DNA of 64,000 bases from Pseudomonas viridiflava (GCF_900580865.1 NZ_UTBZ01000169.1:310001-374000); one strand, 5' to 3'; positions 27,556-36,228 are shown, counted from the first letter of the stretch. The notes: generated by a model from the letters alone, not told the origin. Program-made: numbers and translations.

Positions 27556-27616
27556 GTAGGAGCTGCCGCAGGCTGCGATCTTTTGATCTTGATCGTTCGT
27601 CTGCGGCAGCTCCTGT
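27556..27616. repeat. REP family A, decayed REPIN
   Basis: The left arm GTAGGAGCTGCCG is intact. The right arm keeps only CTGCGGCAGCTCCTGT and lacks the GATCGCAG part, so the palindrome is shortened. Confidence 0.8.
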
Positions 27617-27653
27617 ATTGAAGCGCGTCGAGGTAAATAAGTCTGTCGGCAGA

Positions 27654-28418
27654 CTATCGTCTTTTGTCGTAGGAATCGCGCCGAAGCTGGCCGGGTGATG
27701 CACCGAACTCACGTAGGACTGCGGCCGAGAAGGCACTTTGCGAGCTGTAGCCGACGCGACTGGCAATCTCGCCAATCGGCAGTGCAGTGTCGCGCAGCAG
27801 TTGCACCGCGAGATGCAGGCGTCGACTGCGGATGTAATCCATCGGCGTCTGCCCGCATTCGGCCATGAACCGTGCATGCAGGCGCGCGCTGGACAACCCG
27901 GCCACGCGCGCCAGATCGGCGACTTGCAGCGGATAAGCGGCGTTTTGCTCGATGTGCGCATCCAGCGCGGCGTAGGGCAGGCGACGCGCGACGAGTTCGC
28001 CAGGTTGCGCGTGATTGAGACTGGCCAGCAGCAACACCGCGCCTTGTTGCGCGATCAACGGATCGCTGACCGGACTGTTCGCCAGCCAGCTGACCAACTG
28101 GCTTTGCCCCGCATCGAGTGACAGTCGCGCCGGCAGGTCGAGCAAGCGTTGGCTGGCCTCGGCGTGCTCGCCCAGCGAGTCCTTCACCCATTGCCCCACA
28201 GGGATATCGAGGACCAGACAACGGCTACCATCGGGGCTGCCGCAGGCATGATGGGCACCGGACGGAATCACCACGAAGCTCTGCTGACGCACCTGACTGC
28301 CACAACCCTCGACCTCGAAATCCAGCGCACCGGACAACCCGAACACCAATTGCGCGTGCTCGTGGCTGTGCACGATCAAATCGTGGGTGTACTGACGCAG
28401 GGTGAGGATCGGTCGCAT
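27654..28418 (-). CDS. AraC family transcriptional regulator
   Basis: 254-residue regulator. The start at 28418 (MRPILTLRQYTHDL) follows GGAGA; an earlier GTG at 28478 is less likely. The N-terminal ~140 residues form a cupin-like sensor domain (HSHEHAQLVFGLSG near residue 17). The C-terminal domain carries two helix-turn-helix motifs, the first around AGLSSARLHARFMAECG and the second ending VGYSSQSAFSAAVLREFGASPG. It probably controls the EamA exporter directly downstream. The inducer is unknown. Confidence 0.92.
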   Translation of the reverse strand: MRPILTLRQYTHDLIVHSHEHAQLVFGLSGALDFEVEGCGSQVRQQSFVVIPSGAHHACGSPDGSRCLVLDIPVGQWVKDSLGEHAEASQRLLDLPARLSLDAGQSQLVSWLANSPVSDPLIAQQGAVLLLASLNHAQPGELVARRLPYAALDAHIEQNAAYPLQVADLARVAGLSSARLHARFMAECGQTPMDYIRSRRLHLAVQLLRDTALPIGEIASRVGYSSQSAFSAAVLREFGASPGQLRRDSYDKRR

Positions 28419-28553
28419 GGCAGGTCGTCTCCGAAGTGATCGCCAGTCTACACCGGCGCACACAGGATGCGTTGTCACAGGACTGACTCATGCTTGTCAT
28501 GGTCGATTAACCGGGCGCGCGCAGAGTGGCGAAAACATCGCAGAGGGTTGCCC

Positions 28554-29369
28554 ATGACCAGCGCCGAGCTCGCCAGACCCAGTCGCAAACAACGGGTGCG
28601 AACCCTGTGGATCTCCGACGTGCATCTGGGCACGCGGGATTGCCAGGCCGAGCACCTGTCGCAATTTCTCAAGGGTTACCATGCCGACAAGATTTATTTG
28701 GTCGGCGACATCATTGACGGCTGGAAACTGCGCGGCGGCATGTACTGGCCGCAGGCGCATACCAACGTGATCCGGCGTTTGCTGACCATGAGCAAGCGCG
28801 GCACCGAGGTGATTTACGTCACCGGTAACCACGACGAATTCCTGCGGCGTTATTCGAAGCTGATCCTGGGCAATATCCAGTTGGTCGACGAGGCGGTGCA
28901 TGTCACGGCCGATGGTCGGCACCTGCTGGTGATTCACGGCGATCAATTCGATGTGATCACCCGTTATCACCGCTGGCTGGCCTTCCTCGGCGACTCGGCC
29001 TACGAATTCACCTTGACCCTCAATCGCTGGCTCAACCATTGGCGAGCGCGGTATGGCTACGGTTACTGGTCGCTGTCGGCGTACCTGAAACACAAGGTGA
29101 AAACCGCGGTGAGTTTCATCAGCGACTTTGAAGAAGCCATTGCCCATGAATGCGTGAAACGCGAGTTGCATGGCGTGGTGTGCGGGCACATTCACCACGC
29201 CGAGATCCGCAAGGTGGGGGAGGTGGATTACCTCAATTGCGGCGACTGGGTGGAGTCGTGCACGGCGCTGATCGAGCATTGGGATGGCACGATCGAGTTG
29301 TATCGACTGGCGGATGCGCAGGCGCGTGAGGCGGAGCTCAAGGCTGCCAAGGTCGCCGAACTCGCATAA
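28554..29369 (+). CDS. LpxH-like metallophosphoesterase (UDP-2,3-diacylglucosamine diphosphatase family)
   Basis: 271-residue calcineurin-like phosphoesterase. The start at 28554 follows AGAGGG. Metal-site motifs appear in order: D22-V-H24, GDIIDGW, GNHDEF, HGDQFD and GHIHHAE. It resembles the family of LpxH, which cleaves UDP-2,3-diacylglucosamine in lipid A synthesis, but it is longer than LpxH and stands outside any lipid A cluster. The true substrate may therefore be another phospho-ester. It is monocistronic and ends 4 bases before a REPIN. Confidence 0.88.
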   Translation: MTSAELARPSRKQRVRTLWISDVHLGTRDCQAEHLSQFLKGYHADKIYLVGDIIDGWKLRGGMYWPQAHTNVIRRLLTMSKRGTEVIYVTGNHDEFLRRYSKLILGNIQLVDEAVHVTADGRHLLVIHGDQFDVITRYHRWLAFLGDSAYEFTLTLNRWLNHWRARYGYGYWSLSAYLKHKVKTAVSFISDFEEAIAHECVKRELHGVVCGHIHHAEIRKVGEVDYLNCGDWVESCTALIEHWDGTIELYRLADAQAREAELKAAKVAELA

Positions 29370-29372
29370 AAG

Positions 29373-29448
29373 CAAAAGATCGCAGCCTTCGGCAGCTCCT
29401 ACATGTGACCTGTGTAGGAGCTGCCGAAGGCTGCGATCTTTTGATCTT
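29373..29448. repeat. REPIN, family A, arms in opposite order
   Basis: Here the arms run CAAAAGATCGCAGCC...CTCCTAC first and GTAGGAG...GATCTTTTG second, the reverse of the other family A sites. It separates two converging genes, and its right edge touches the stop codon of the HD-domain gene. Confidence 0.88.
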
Positions 29449-30037
29449 AGGCCGGGCTGTGTTCTTCCATTGCGGCTTTGTAAATCGAGTTCTTCGGCTG
29501 TGCAAACAGCCTTTCGATCATGGGCTCAAAGAAGCTCAACGGAAGCGTGTCATACGCTGGATCAAACGCCGCTGCATCGTATTTGGCGCAAAACTCGGCC
29601 GTCGCTTGATACTGCGGATGACCGGCGAACTGCTCACGCAGATGCCGATCCATGCCCAGATGATGAAAGAAGTAATAACCCTGAAAAACCCCGTGCTTCT
29701 CGACCATCCACAAATTTTCGGCACTGACGAACGGCTTGAGAATCGCCGCAGCAATGTCCGGATGGTTGTACGAACCCAGTGTGTCGCCAATGTCATGCAG
29801 CAGCGCACAAACCACATATTCTTCGTCGCGCCCGTCACGAAACGCACGGGTGGCGGTTTGCAGCGAGTGTGTCAGGCGATCCACCGGGAAACCACCAAAG
29901 TCACCTTCGAGCAATTTCAGGTGAGTCATGATCCGCGAGGGCAACTGTTTGGCGTAGGCACTGAAATCGGCGGCGATGATCGCCCAGTCTTCCTGCGTAC
30001 CGTCTTTCATATGGGTGAAGCGGGCATTGGCATTCAT
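29447..30037 (-). CDS. HD-domain protein of the PhnZ/MIOX-like diiron oxygenase type
   Basis: 196-residue HD-domain protein (predicted HD phosphohydrolase, COG4341-like). It aligns by eye with the mixed-valent diiron oxygenase PhnZ: RLTHSLQTA gives H57, ALLHDIGD gives H81-D82, then H92, H115 in EKHGVFQGYYFFHH, and D154 in AKYDAAAF. The 24-residue step from H57 to H81 matches PhnZ. All six metal ligands thus seem present, so oxidation of a small substrate is at least as likely as phosphate hydrolysis. It begins 14 bases after the Mpo1-like gene, forming a two-gene operon. Substrate unknown. Confidence 0.85.
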   Translation of the reverse strand: MNANARFTHMKDGTQEDWAIIAADFSAYAKQLPSRIMTHLKLLEGDFGGFPVDRLTHSLQTATRAFRDGRDEEYVVCALLHDIGDTLGSYNHPDIAAAILKPFVSAENLWMVEKHGVFQGYYFFHHLGMDRHLREQFAGHPQYQATAEFCAKYDAAAFDPAYDTLPLSFFEPMIERLFAQPKNSIYKAAMEEHSPA

Positions 30038-30051
30038 TGGCTGACCCTCAT

Positions 30052-30438
30052 TCAGAACGCCACGCGACCGAGGATCATGTCGCGGTACATGACGAAGTCG
30101 CCGAGCAGGCTGTACAGCGGATGCTGGAAAGTCGCCGGTCGGTTCTTTTCAAAGAAGAAGTGCCCGACCCAGGCGAAGCTGTAACCGGCCAGCGGCAAGG
30201 CCAACAACAGCAGCCAGGCGCCTTTGGCGATGGTCATCGCCAGAATGAAAATCACCAGCGTGGTGCCGATGAAATGCAGGCGCCGGCAGGTGCTGTTGCT
30301 GTGTTCGCTGAGGTAATACGGATAGAACTCAGCGAAGCTGTTGAAATGCTTGATGTTTTCCACGACCGCGTTCTCTGTGGTTATTGTTCTGGCGACGAGT
30401 TGTTCTGCGGGTAGCTTATTTGAGTCTAGAGTGATCAT
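30052..30438 (-). CDS. Mpo1-like (DUF962) membrane protein, predicted Fe(II) dioxygenase
   Basis: 128-residue DUF962 protein with HFNSFAEFYPYYLSEHSN, RLHFIGT and HFFFEKNRPATFQHP, giving conserved histidines H46, H55, H93 and H106 around two membrane segments. Yeast Mpo1 of this family is an Fe(II) dioxygenase that shortens 2-hydroxy fatty acids by one carbon. A GTG at 30363 (VENIKHFNSF) is an alternative start close to the usual family N-terminus. The gene is first in an operon with the HD-domain gene and divergent from an AraC regulator 89 bp away. Confidence 0.88.
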   Translation of the reverse strand: MITLDSNKLPAEQLVARTITTENAVVENIKHFNSFAEFYPYYLSEHSNSTCRRLHFIGTTLVIFILAMTIAKGAWLLLLALPLAGYSFAWVGHFFFEKNRPATFQHPLYSLLGDFVMYRDMILGRVAF

Positions 30439-30527
30439 TGGCGTGGGCCAGTGACAATCGGCGCCACTTTAGTATCCTTCGCAAATCAGGCCGTAATATG
30501 CGGCCCCTCATGTAAAAGAAAAACGCC

Positions 30528-31589
30528 ATGAGCGAACGAACGACTTCTGCAAGCTGGGCGATGGGGATTGTCAAAGCATTGGAGATGGACGGCCTGGATT
30601 GCCGGGTTCTGTTCAAACAACTGGGGCTTGATTACACGGCTCTGGATGATCCGGATGCGCGCTTCCCGCAAGATTCCATGACCCGACTCTGGCAACGGGC
30701 GGTCGAGCTGTCCGGCAATCCGGCGATTGGCCTGAACATGGGCAAGGTGGTGCGACCGGCGTCGTTTCATGTCGCTGGCTACGCGTTAATGTCGAGTAAT
30801 ACCCTCGCCGAAGGCTTTCAACGGCTGGTGCGTTATCAGCGCATCATCGCCGAGAGCGCCGATCTGAGTTTCCGCTTACTCGATGAAGGTTATGCGCTGA
30901 TTCTGACGGTGCACGGCGATCATCTGCCGCCGACCCGGCAAAGTGCCGAAGCCTCGCTGGCCTGTGCGCTGGGCCTGTGCGGCTGGTTGACCGGACGCAC
31001 GCTGCACCCGGTCAAAGTGCTGGTGCAGGGCGCCGAACCGGATGACCTGGCACCCTATAAACAGGCCTTCCACGCGCCGTTGATGTTCAACGCGCCCTAC
31101 GATGCGTTGATCTTCGAACGCGCCGACATGGAAGCGCCGCTGCCCACCGCCAACGAAGCCATGGCGCTGTTGCACGACCGCTTCGCCGGGGAATATCTGG
31201 CGCGGTTTTCCGAAAGTCGCGTGACCCACAAGGCGCGACAGGTGCTGTGCCGGTTGCTGCCGCAAGGCGAGCCGAAGCGCGATACCGTTGCGCAGACCCT
31301 GCATTTGTCGCAGCGCACCTTGCAGCGGCGGTTGCAGGAGGAGGGCACGAGTTTTCAGCAACTACTCGATGACACCCGCCGTGAACTGGCCGAGCAGTAT
31401 CTGGCGCAACCGAGCATGACCTTGCTGGAAATCGCTTATCTGTTGGGTTTTGCCGACCCGAGCAACTTCTTTCGCGCGTTCCGCCGCTGGTTCGATACCA
31501 CGCCCGGCGATTACCGGACGCGGTTGTTGCAGGCGCCGAACGCGGTCAGTGACGCCAAAAGGCCGGAATACACAGCACAAACACCGTAA
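30528..31589 (+). CDS. AraC family regulator with arabinose-binding-like sensor domain
   Basis: 353-residue regulator. The N-terminal ~190 residues form the OruR/ArgR-type ligand-binding domain found in many Pseudomonas AraC proteins. The C-terminal domain (about 235-335) carries the two helix-turn-helix motifs, the second in IAYLLGFADPSNFFRAFRRWFDTTPGDYR. It is divergent from the Mpo1-like/HD operon and so probably controls it. Its 3' end overlaps the 3' end of trkH by 44 bp. The inducer is unknown; a lipid would fit the Mpo1-like neighbour, but this is speculation. Confidence 0.93.
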   Translation: MSERTTSASWAMGIVKALEMDGLDCRVLFKQLGLDYTALDDPDARFPQDSMTRLWQRAVELSGNPAIGLNMGKVVRPASFHVAGYALMSSNTLAEGFQRLVRYQRIIAESADLSFRLLDEGYALILTVHGDHLPPTRQSAEASLACALGLCGWLTGRTLHPVKVLVQGAEPDDLAPYKQAFHAPLMFNAPYDALIFERADMEAPLPTANEAMALLHDRFAGEYLARFSESRVTHKARQVLCRLLPQGEPKRDTVAQTLHLSQRTLQRRLQEEGTSFQQLLDDTRRELAEQYLAQPSMTLLEIAYLLGFADPSNFFRAFRRWFDTTPGDYRTRLLQAPNAVSDAKRPEYTAQTP

Positions 31590-33000
31590 TGATCTCGAGT
31601 CGGCCGAGCAGCATGCCGAACGACAGAATCCATTTGGCCGCATCGGGCAGGGTGGCGAAGTTGCCCGCCGGGCCGATGGTTTCGCCCAGGCCCGGGCCAA
31701 CCCCGGACACGGTGCTGGCGGCGCCGGTCAGGGCGGTCATCCAGTCGACGCCCAGCAGCGACAGGAGCAGGGCGATCACGCAGATGGTGATGGCGAAGAA
31801 GAACGAAAAGGTCAGAATCGAACGGACGATCTCTTCGTCGAGACGGTGGCCGTTGTACTTCTGCTTGATCACCGCGCGCGGGTGAATCAGCTGATTAAGG
31901 TTGGCCTTGAGCAGGATATAGGCGACCTGGAAACGGAAGATCTTGATCCCGCCCGCCGTTGACCCGGAACAGCCCCCGACAAAGCCCAGATAGAAGAACA
32001 GCATCAGCGAGAAGTTGCCCCACAGGCTGTAGTCGCCAAGGGCAAAACCGGTGGTGGTGACCACCGAGGTCACGTTCAGTGCCACGTGGCGCAGGGCGTC
32101 CAGCCAATGCAGATTGGTCGTCCACCAGTACCAGGTGCCGAGCACCAGCCAGGTCACCAGCAACATGCCGAGCAAACCCTGCACCTGCTGATCCTTGATC
32201 AGCGCCTTGCGATTGCCGCGCAGCGTCGCCACGTACAGGGTGAACGGCAGGCTGCCGAGAATCATGATAACCACCGCGACCCAGTGCACCGCCGGTTGCG
32301 TCCACTTGGCCAGCGACTGGTCGGAGGTCGAAAAACCACCGGTGGAAATCGCCGACATCGCATGGTTGATCGCATCGAACGGGCTCATTCCTGCCCACCA
32401 GAACGCCAGGCTACCGAGGATGGTGATGCCGACATAAGCCGCTACGATCAGTCGCGCCACCATGTGCGAACGCGGCATGACCTTTTCCGAGCGGTCCGAG
32501 GATTCGGTCTGGAACAGGCGCATGCCACCGATGCGCAGCAGCGGCAGAATCGCCACCGCCATACCGATAAAGCCGATGCCGCCGATCCAGTGCAGCAACG
32601 AGCGCCACATCAGGATGCCCGGGGACATGTCGTCGAGATGATTGAGCACGGTCGAGCCGGTCGCGGTGATGCCGGACATGCTTTCGAAAAACGAGTCGGT
32701 GTAGCTGATGTGCTGAGTCAGCAGAAATGGCAGCGCGGCGAAAATGCACACCACCAGCCAACTGCTTACCGTCAGCAGGTACATGTCGCGCGGGCGTAGG
32801 TGAATGTGTTCCGGGCGGCCGGGAATCACCAGCGCGAGGCCGGCGACAAAGGTGATCATGCTCGCCCAGAGGAACGACGGCAGGTCGCCGGTGCGTTCGA
32901 AAATCACCAGAGTCGCCATGGGCACGACCATGGCCACGGCCAGGGTGATCAGGAAGATGCCGATGATGAAACCAATGATCCGTAAGGTCGGCAACGCCAT
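31546..33000 (-). CDS. trkH: Trk potassium uptake system protein TrkH
   Basis: 484-residue inner-membrane K+ translocating subunit. The four selectivity-filter loops are visible as ITATGSTVL, AISTGGFST, VTTTGF and STVSGVGPG. It works with the NAD-binding peripheral protein TrkA, which is not in this window. Length and start (MALPTLRIIGF) are normal for the family. It is monocistronic, with its 3' end overlapping the AraC gene. Confidence 0.96.
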   Translation of the reverse strand: MALPTLRIIGFIIGIFLITLAVAMVVPMATLVIFERTGDLPSFLWASMITFVAGLALVIPGRPEHIHLRPRDMYLLTVSSWLVVCIFAALPFLLTQHISYTDSFFESMSGITATGSTVLNHLDDMSPGILMWRSLLHWIGGIGFIGMAVAILPLLRIGGMRLFQTESSDRSEKVMPRSHMVARLIVAAYVGITILGSLAFWWAGMSPFDAINHAMSAISTGGFSTSDQSLAKWTQPAVHWVAVVIMILGSLPFTLYVATLRGNRKALIKDQQVQGLLGMLLVTWLVLGTWYWWTTNLHWLDALRHVALNVTSVVTTTGFALGDYSLWGNFSLMLFFYLGFVGGCSGSTAGGIKIFRFQVAYILLKANLNQLIHPRAVIKQKYNGHRLDEEIVRSILTFSFFFAITICVIALLLSLLGVDWMTALTGAASTVSGVGPGLGETIGPAGNFATLPDAAKWILSFGMLLGRLEIITVFVLCIPAFWRH

Positions 33001-33121
33001 GAAGTCCGCTCGGGCTGATGTAAGGAGGGCGCCATTCTACCCGTGGGGCAGGGCATGTAAACCGGCATCCTGTTGGCAGATGAAGCTAGAATAGCCGCAC
33101 ATTTTTCTCAGGAGGTGGCCG

Positions 33122-33688
33122 ATGCAGGCTCTCGACGCGTTGCTCAACCGTGTTTCCGTTCCACGACTGGTCGAACCGGCCCCCACTGCCGAGCAGCGCG
33201 AAGCCCTGTTTGGCGCAGCGTTGCGCGCGCCGGATCACGGGCACTTGCAGCCGTATCGCTTCCTGACCGTCGAAGGCGCGGCGCGCGAGCAAATGGGCGA
33301 GTTGCTGGCCGAGGCTGCGCAGCAGCAGGAAGGCGAAGTCACTGAAGCGATGATCGACAAGGCGCGCAACGGCCCACTGCGTGCACCGCTGGTGGTTGTG
33401 GTGATCGCTAAATTGCAGGAGCACGTCAAATATCCGAAGGCTGAGCAACTGCTGGCGGCAGGGTGTGCGGCGCACGGTATTTTGCTGGCGGCGTATGCGC
33501 AGGGGATTGGTGCGGTGTGGCGTACGGGGGATTTGGCTTATTCGCAGCATGTGGCCAAAGGTTTGGGGCTGGCGGAGGGTGAAGAGGTGATTGCGTTCCT
33601 GTATCTGGGCACGCCGCAGAAAGAACCGCGTGTGGCGGAGAAGGTTGATCTGGCTGAGTTCGTCAGCGCTTGGCCGGGTAAGGTCTGA
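33122..33688 (+). CDS. YdjA-like nitroreductase family protein
   Basis: 188-residue FMN-dependent nitroreductase of the small YdjA type. The family motifs are PDHGHLQPYRF near residue 37, the central KAEQLLAAGCAAHGILLAAYAQGIGAVWRTG block and a C-terminal FLYLGTP. These enzymes reduce nitro or quinone compounds with NAD(P)H as dimers; the physiological substrate of YdjA types is unknown. An AGGAGG RBS precedes the ATG at 33122. It is divergent from trkH. Confidence 0.93.
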   Translation: MQALDALLNRVSVPRLVEPAPTAEQREALFGAALRAPDHGHLQPYRFLTVEGAAREQMGELLAEAAQQQEGEVTEAMIDKARNGPLRAPLVVVVIAKLQEHVKYPKAEQLLAAGCAAHGILLAAYAQGIGAVWRTGDLAYSQHVAKGLGLAEGEEVIAFLYLGTPQKEPRVAEKVDLAEFVSAWPGKV

Positions 33689-33695
33689 AGATCAA

Positions 33696-33996
33696 AAGCC
33701 CCTCACCCTAGCCCTCTCCCAAAGGGAGAGGGGACTGATTGGGGGATGCTGTAGAGGTACGCCGACCTGAAAGTGCTCGGCTGAATCCAGAGTCGATAAC
33801 GGCTCCAATGCATTTCGAGCTCGGAGTCGATAACGGTTCCGATGCATTTCGAACCCAGAGTCGGCGACGATTCACGTGCCTTCCGGGCCCATAATCAACT
33901 CGGTTCTTCAGGTCGATGTATGACTCCAGACCCCTCGGTCGGCCCCCTCTCCCTCCGGGCGGTCCGACGTTTCGGGAGGGCTGGGGTGAGGGGCTT
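33696..33996 (+). mobile_element. MITE-like element, copy 2, with internal tandem repeats
   Basis: About 300 bp with outer inverted ends AAGCCCCTCACCC and GGGTGAGGGGCTT; the match extends to 20 of 21 bases. The inner part aligns with the reverse complement of copy 1 at 21350-21523. There is no coding capacity. The extra length comes from three 34-bp tandem repeats at 33788-33889. It lies between the nitroreductase and sensor-kinase stop codons. Confidence 0.7.
33788..33889 (+). repeat. Three tandem 34-bp repeats inside the MITE-like element
   Basis: Units at 33788-33821, 33822-33855 and 33856-33889 share the pattern GAGTCG-AACGG-TCC-ATGC-TTTCG. The first two differ at only a few positions and the third is more diverged. 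They sit where copy 1 has a single short segment, so they look like a local expansion. Confidence 0.85.
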
Positions 33997-34016
33997 TTCC
34001 GGGGTGAGGGTGGCTT

Positions 34017-35357
34017 TTAGGGTTGGACGACGGCGCCGGGTACAAGCGGCAATTCCAGACTGGCAATAAACCCACCCTGCGGATGATTGGCCAACGTCAA
34101 ACTCCCACCATGCCGCTCCGCCGCTCGCCGCGCAATCGCCAGGCCCAGACCATGCCCTGCCGCCGTCTGCCCCGGCGCCCGGTAAAACGGCTCGCCCAAC
34201 TGACTCAAATGTTCAGCCTGCACCCCCGGCCCGTGGTCACGCACACTCACGACAATTTTTTCGCCCTGACGCGAAGCCTGCATCTCAATCACCTGACCCT
34301 CCGGGTTGAAGCGCTGGGCATTGCGCAGCAGATTATCGACGGCGCGCTCGATCATGGTCGGCCAGCCCTTCAGATTCAGTTGCGGTTCGGCATCGAGACG
34401 TACGATCTGCTCGGGCGATCCGAGTTTTGCGTCCTTCTGCAAAGTGCCGAGCAGTGCATTCAAATCCACGTCTTCCGCACTGGCGTTGTCGGCATCAACC
34501 CGTGCCAGCACCAGAATTTCACTGATCAACGCTTCCAGCCGATCGCATTCGCGGGTCAGGCGTGGCCAGAGTTTCTCGCGTTCCTCAGGGTTGGCCCGTT
34601 CCGCCAGCGCCAAGGCAATGCGCAACCGCGCCAGCGGCGAGCGCAATTCGTGAGACACGTCGCGCAACAGCTGCCGCTGGCTGCCAATCAGGCTTTGCAG
34701 GCGTGCGCCCATGCGGTTGAAATCGTTGGCCAGTACGCCGAACTCATCGCGACGGTTAGCCAGTTTCGCCAGGCTGTTTTGCTGATAGGTGGTCTGCCCC
34801 AGATCATGCACCGCGCCGCGTAAACGGCTGAGCGGGCGGGTGATGGAGAAGGTCACCAGCAAACTGAACAGGGTCAGCACCACCAGCGCGATGCCCAGCG
34901 CGCTCAGTGGCCAAAGCAGACTTTCGCGGTGCCAGGAGTCGAGTTCCGGGTGCGGGATGCGGTAGATGAACAGGTAGGTGTCACCGGTTTTTTCGCTGGT
35001 GAACTCATCGGTCAGGCGCCGCCATGGCAAGCGCCGGTCGTCGTTGTTCTGGCGTGCCTCAAAAGCGGCGGCGCGGCGCGGGAAGGTGCCGCGCACGACC
35101 GGGTCGCCAGATTCATTGAGGACCTGAACGTCGATGTGATATTGGCGTTTGCGCTGTTCGAGAATGTCCTGGGCGGCCTCTTCACCCTGAGCTTCATAGG
35201 TTTGCGTCCATTCGCCGGCGAGGGTGTTGAGGCCCGGATGGCGGCTGAGGATCCACGCGTCCTGGTTAAGCATGTGCCCGAGCAGAATGGACAACCCGGC
35301 CACCAGAGCGATGGCCAGCCAGAAGCTCGCGAGAATACGCCAGAACAATGAACGCAC
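34017..35357 (-). CDS. cpxA: CpxA-like sensor histidine kinase
   Basis: 446-residue membrane kinase. Two membrane segments (about 10-30 and 150-172) flank a periplasmic sensor domain of ~120 residues. A HAMP linker, the dimerisation helix with phospho-acceptor His in DVSHELRSPLARL, the N-box (RAVDNLLRNAQRF) and G-boxes (DHGPGV, GHGLGLAIA) follow. Together with the Spy/CpxP-like and response-regulator genes upstream on the same strand, it forms a Cpx-like envelope-stress system. A REPIN and a terminator separate it from the Spy-like gene and may lower its expression. Confidence 0.93.
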   Translation of the reverse strand: MRSLFWRILASFWLAIALVAGLSILLGHMLNQDAWILSRHPGLNTLAGEWTQTYEAQGEEAAQDILEQRKRQYHIDVQVLNESGDPVVRGTFPRRAAAFEARQNNDDRRLPWRRLTDEFTSEKTGDTYLFIYRIPHPELDSWHRESLLWPLSALGIALVVLTLFSLLVTFSITRPLSRLRGAVHDLGQTTYQQNSLAKLANRRDEFGVLANDFNRMGARLQSLIGSQRQLLRDVSHELRSPLARLRIALALAERANPEEREKLWPRLTRECDRLEALISEILVLARVDADNASAEDVDLNALLGTLQKDAKLGSPEQIVRLDAEPQLNLKGWPTMIERAVDNLLRNAQRFNPEGQVIEMQASRQGEKIVVSVRDHGPGVQAEHLSQLGEPFYRAPGQTAAGHGLGLAIARRAAERHGGSLTLANHPQGGFIASLELPLVPGAVVQP

Positions 35358-35386
35358 AGAAAATCCTCAATCAAACACAAATCCCT

Positions 35387-35469
35387 GTAGGAGCTGCCGA
35401 AGGCTGCGATCTTTTGACTTTGTTTTTTAAGATCAAGATCAAAAGATCGCAGCCTTCGGCAGCTCCTAC
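35387..35469. repeat. REPIN, family A
   Basis: Two inverted family A arms between the Spy-like and kinase genes, inside a probable operon. Confidence 0.9.
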
Positions 35470-35483
35470 AGGTTCCGGGTTGC

Positions 35484-35513
35484 AAAAGACCCGACGGGGT
35501 TAACCGTCGGGTC
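35484..35513 (-). terminator. Intrinsic terminator after the Spy/CpxP-like gene
   Basis: On the minus strand a 10-bp stem GACCCGACGG / CCGTCGGGTC with a 6-base loop is followed by TTTT. It is 12 bases after the stop of the Spy-like gene and before the kinase gene, so it should act as a partial terminator inside the operon. Confidence 0.75.
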
Positions 35514-35525
35514 CGGGTCAGAACA

Positions 35526-35975
35526 TTATTGCGCCTTTTGCGGCTGTTGCGCTTTCCACGCCTTGAACTCGGCCCATTCGGCGCGACGCTCAGCCTGCTT
35601 CTTCTGGATCTCGTCGAATTTCTTCTGTTGATCCGGTTTCAGCAGCGCACGCACATCGGTCTCGGCTTTCTTGTGGTTGGCCGCCATCTCGTCCTTCATG
35701 GCTTTCTGGTCAGCCGGCGAGAGTTTTTCCAGGTACTTGTCGACCACTTGCTTACGCTCGTGCATCTGCTCGCCCATGATCTTGCGGATCTGCTCGCGTT
35801 GTTCGCGGGACAGGTCGAGTTGGCTGTACGGGCCTTTGCCGTGCATGCCGTGCATCTGACCGCCGTGGCGTGGGCCGTCGAGCGGACCACCCATCGGGCC
35901 GCCATCTTGCGGCATAGCCATGGCGACGGTTGGCAGAGCGGCAGCGAACATCAGAGCGATAAGAGTCTTGCGCAT
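35526..35975 (-). CDS. Spy/CpxP-like periplasmic stress protein
   Basis: 149-residue periplasmic protein. The start at 35975 (MRKTLIALMF) has AAGGAG at good spacing, with a signal peptide to about residue 20. A His/Gly/Met-rich stretch (residues 22-46), which may bind metal, is followed by a long charged helical region with the LTxxQ-like segment LDLSREQREQIRKI and a second one near LLKPDQQKKF. Spy and CpxP are chaperone-like dimers; CpxP restrains CpxA. Its place between the response regulator and kinase genes supports that role. Confidence 0.88.
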   Translation of the reverse strand: MRKTLIALMFAAALPTVAMAMPQDGGPMGGPLDGPRHGGQMHGMHGKGPYSQLDLSREQREQIRKIMGEQMHERKQVVDKYLEKLSPADQKAMKDEMAANHKKAETDVRALLKPDQQKKFDEIQKKQAERRAEWAEFKAWKAQQPQKAQ

Positions 35976-36106
35976 GGTGTATCTCCTTGTCTCGTTCCCG
36001 GTACGTTCCGGATGAGTACAGATTACGGAGATCAAGGTCAGCGGCGGTCAGCACTGCGTAAAGCTTGGGTAAAGACGCTTCGCGCCCAACCTTACACATG
36101 CCCTGT

Positions 36107-36188
36107 GTAGGAGCTGCCGAAGGCTGCGATCTTTTGATCTTGTTTTTAAGAGCAACATCAAAAGATCGCAGCCTGCGGCAGCTCCTAC
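36107..36188. repeat. REPIN, family A
   Basis: Two inverted family A arms between the response-regulator gene and the Spy-like gene. With the REPIN at 35387 it brackets the Spy-like gene. Confidence 0.9.
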
Positions 36189-36228
36189 AGGGGGGGCGTC
36201 GGTCACCGTTGGCGGGGATGCGTGCAAT

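Noticed and set aside
28497..29375. Minus-strand frame of 292 codons
   Set aside because: Antisense to the LpxH-like gene, whose metal-binding motifs are complete.
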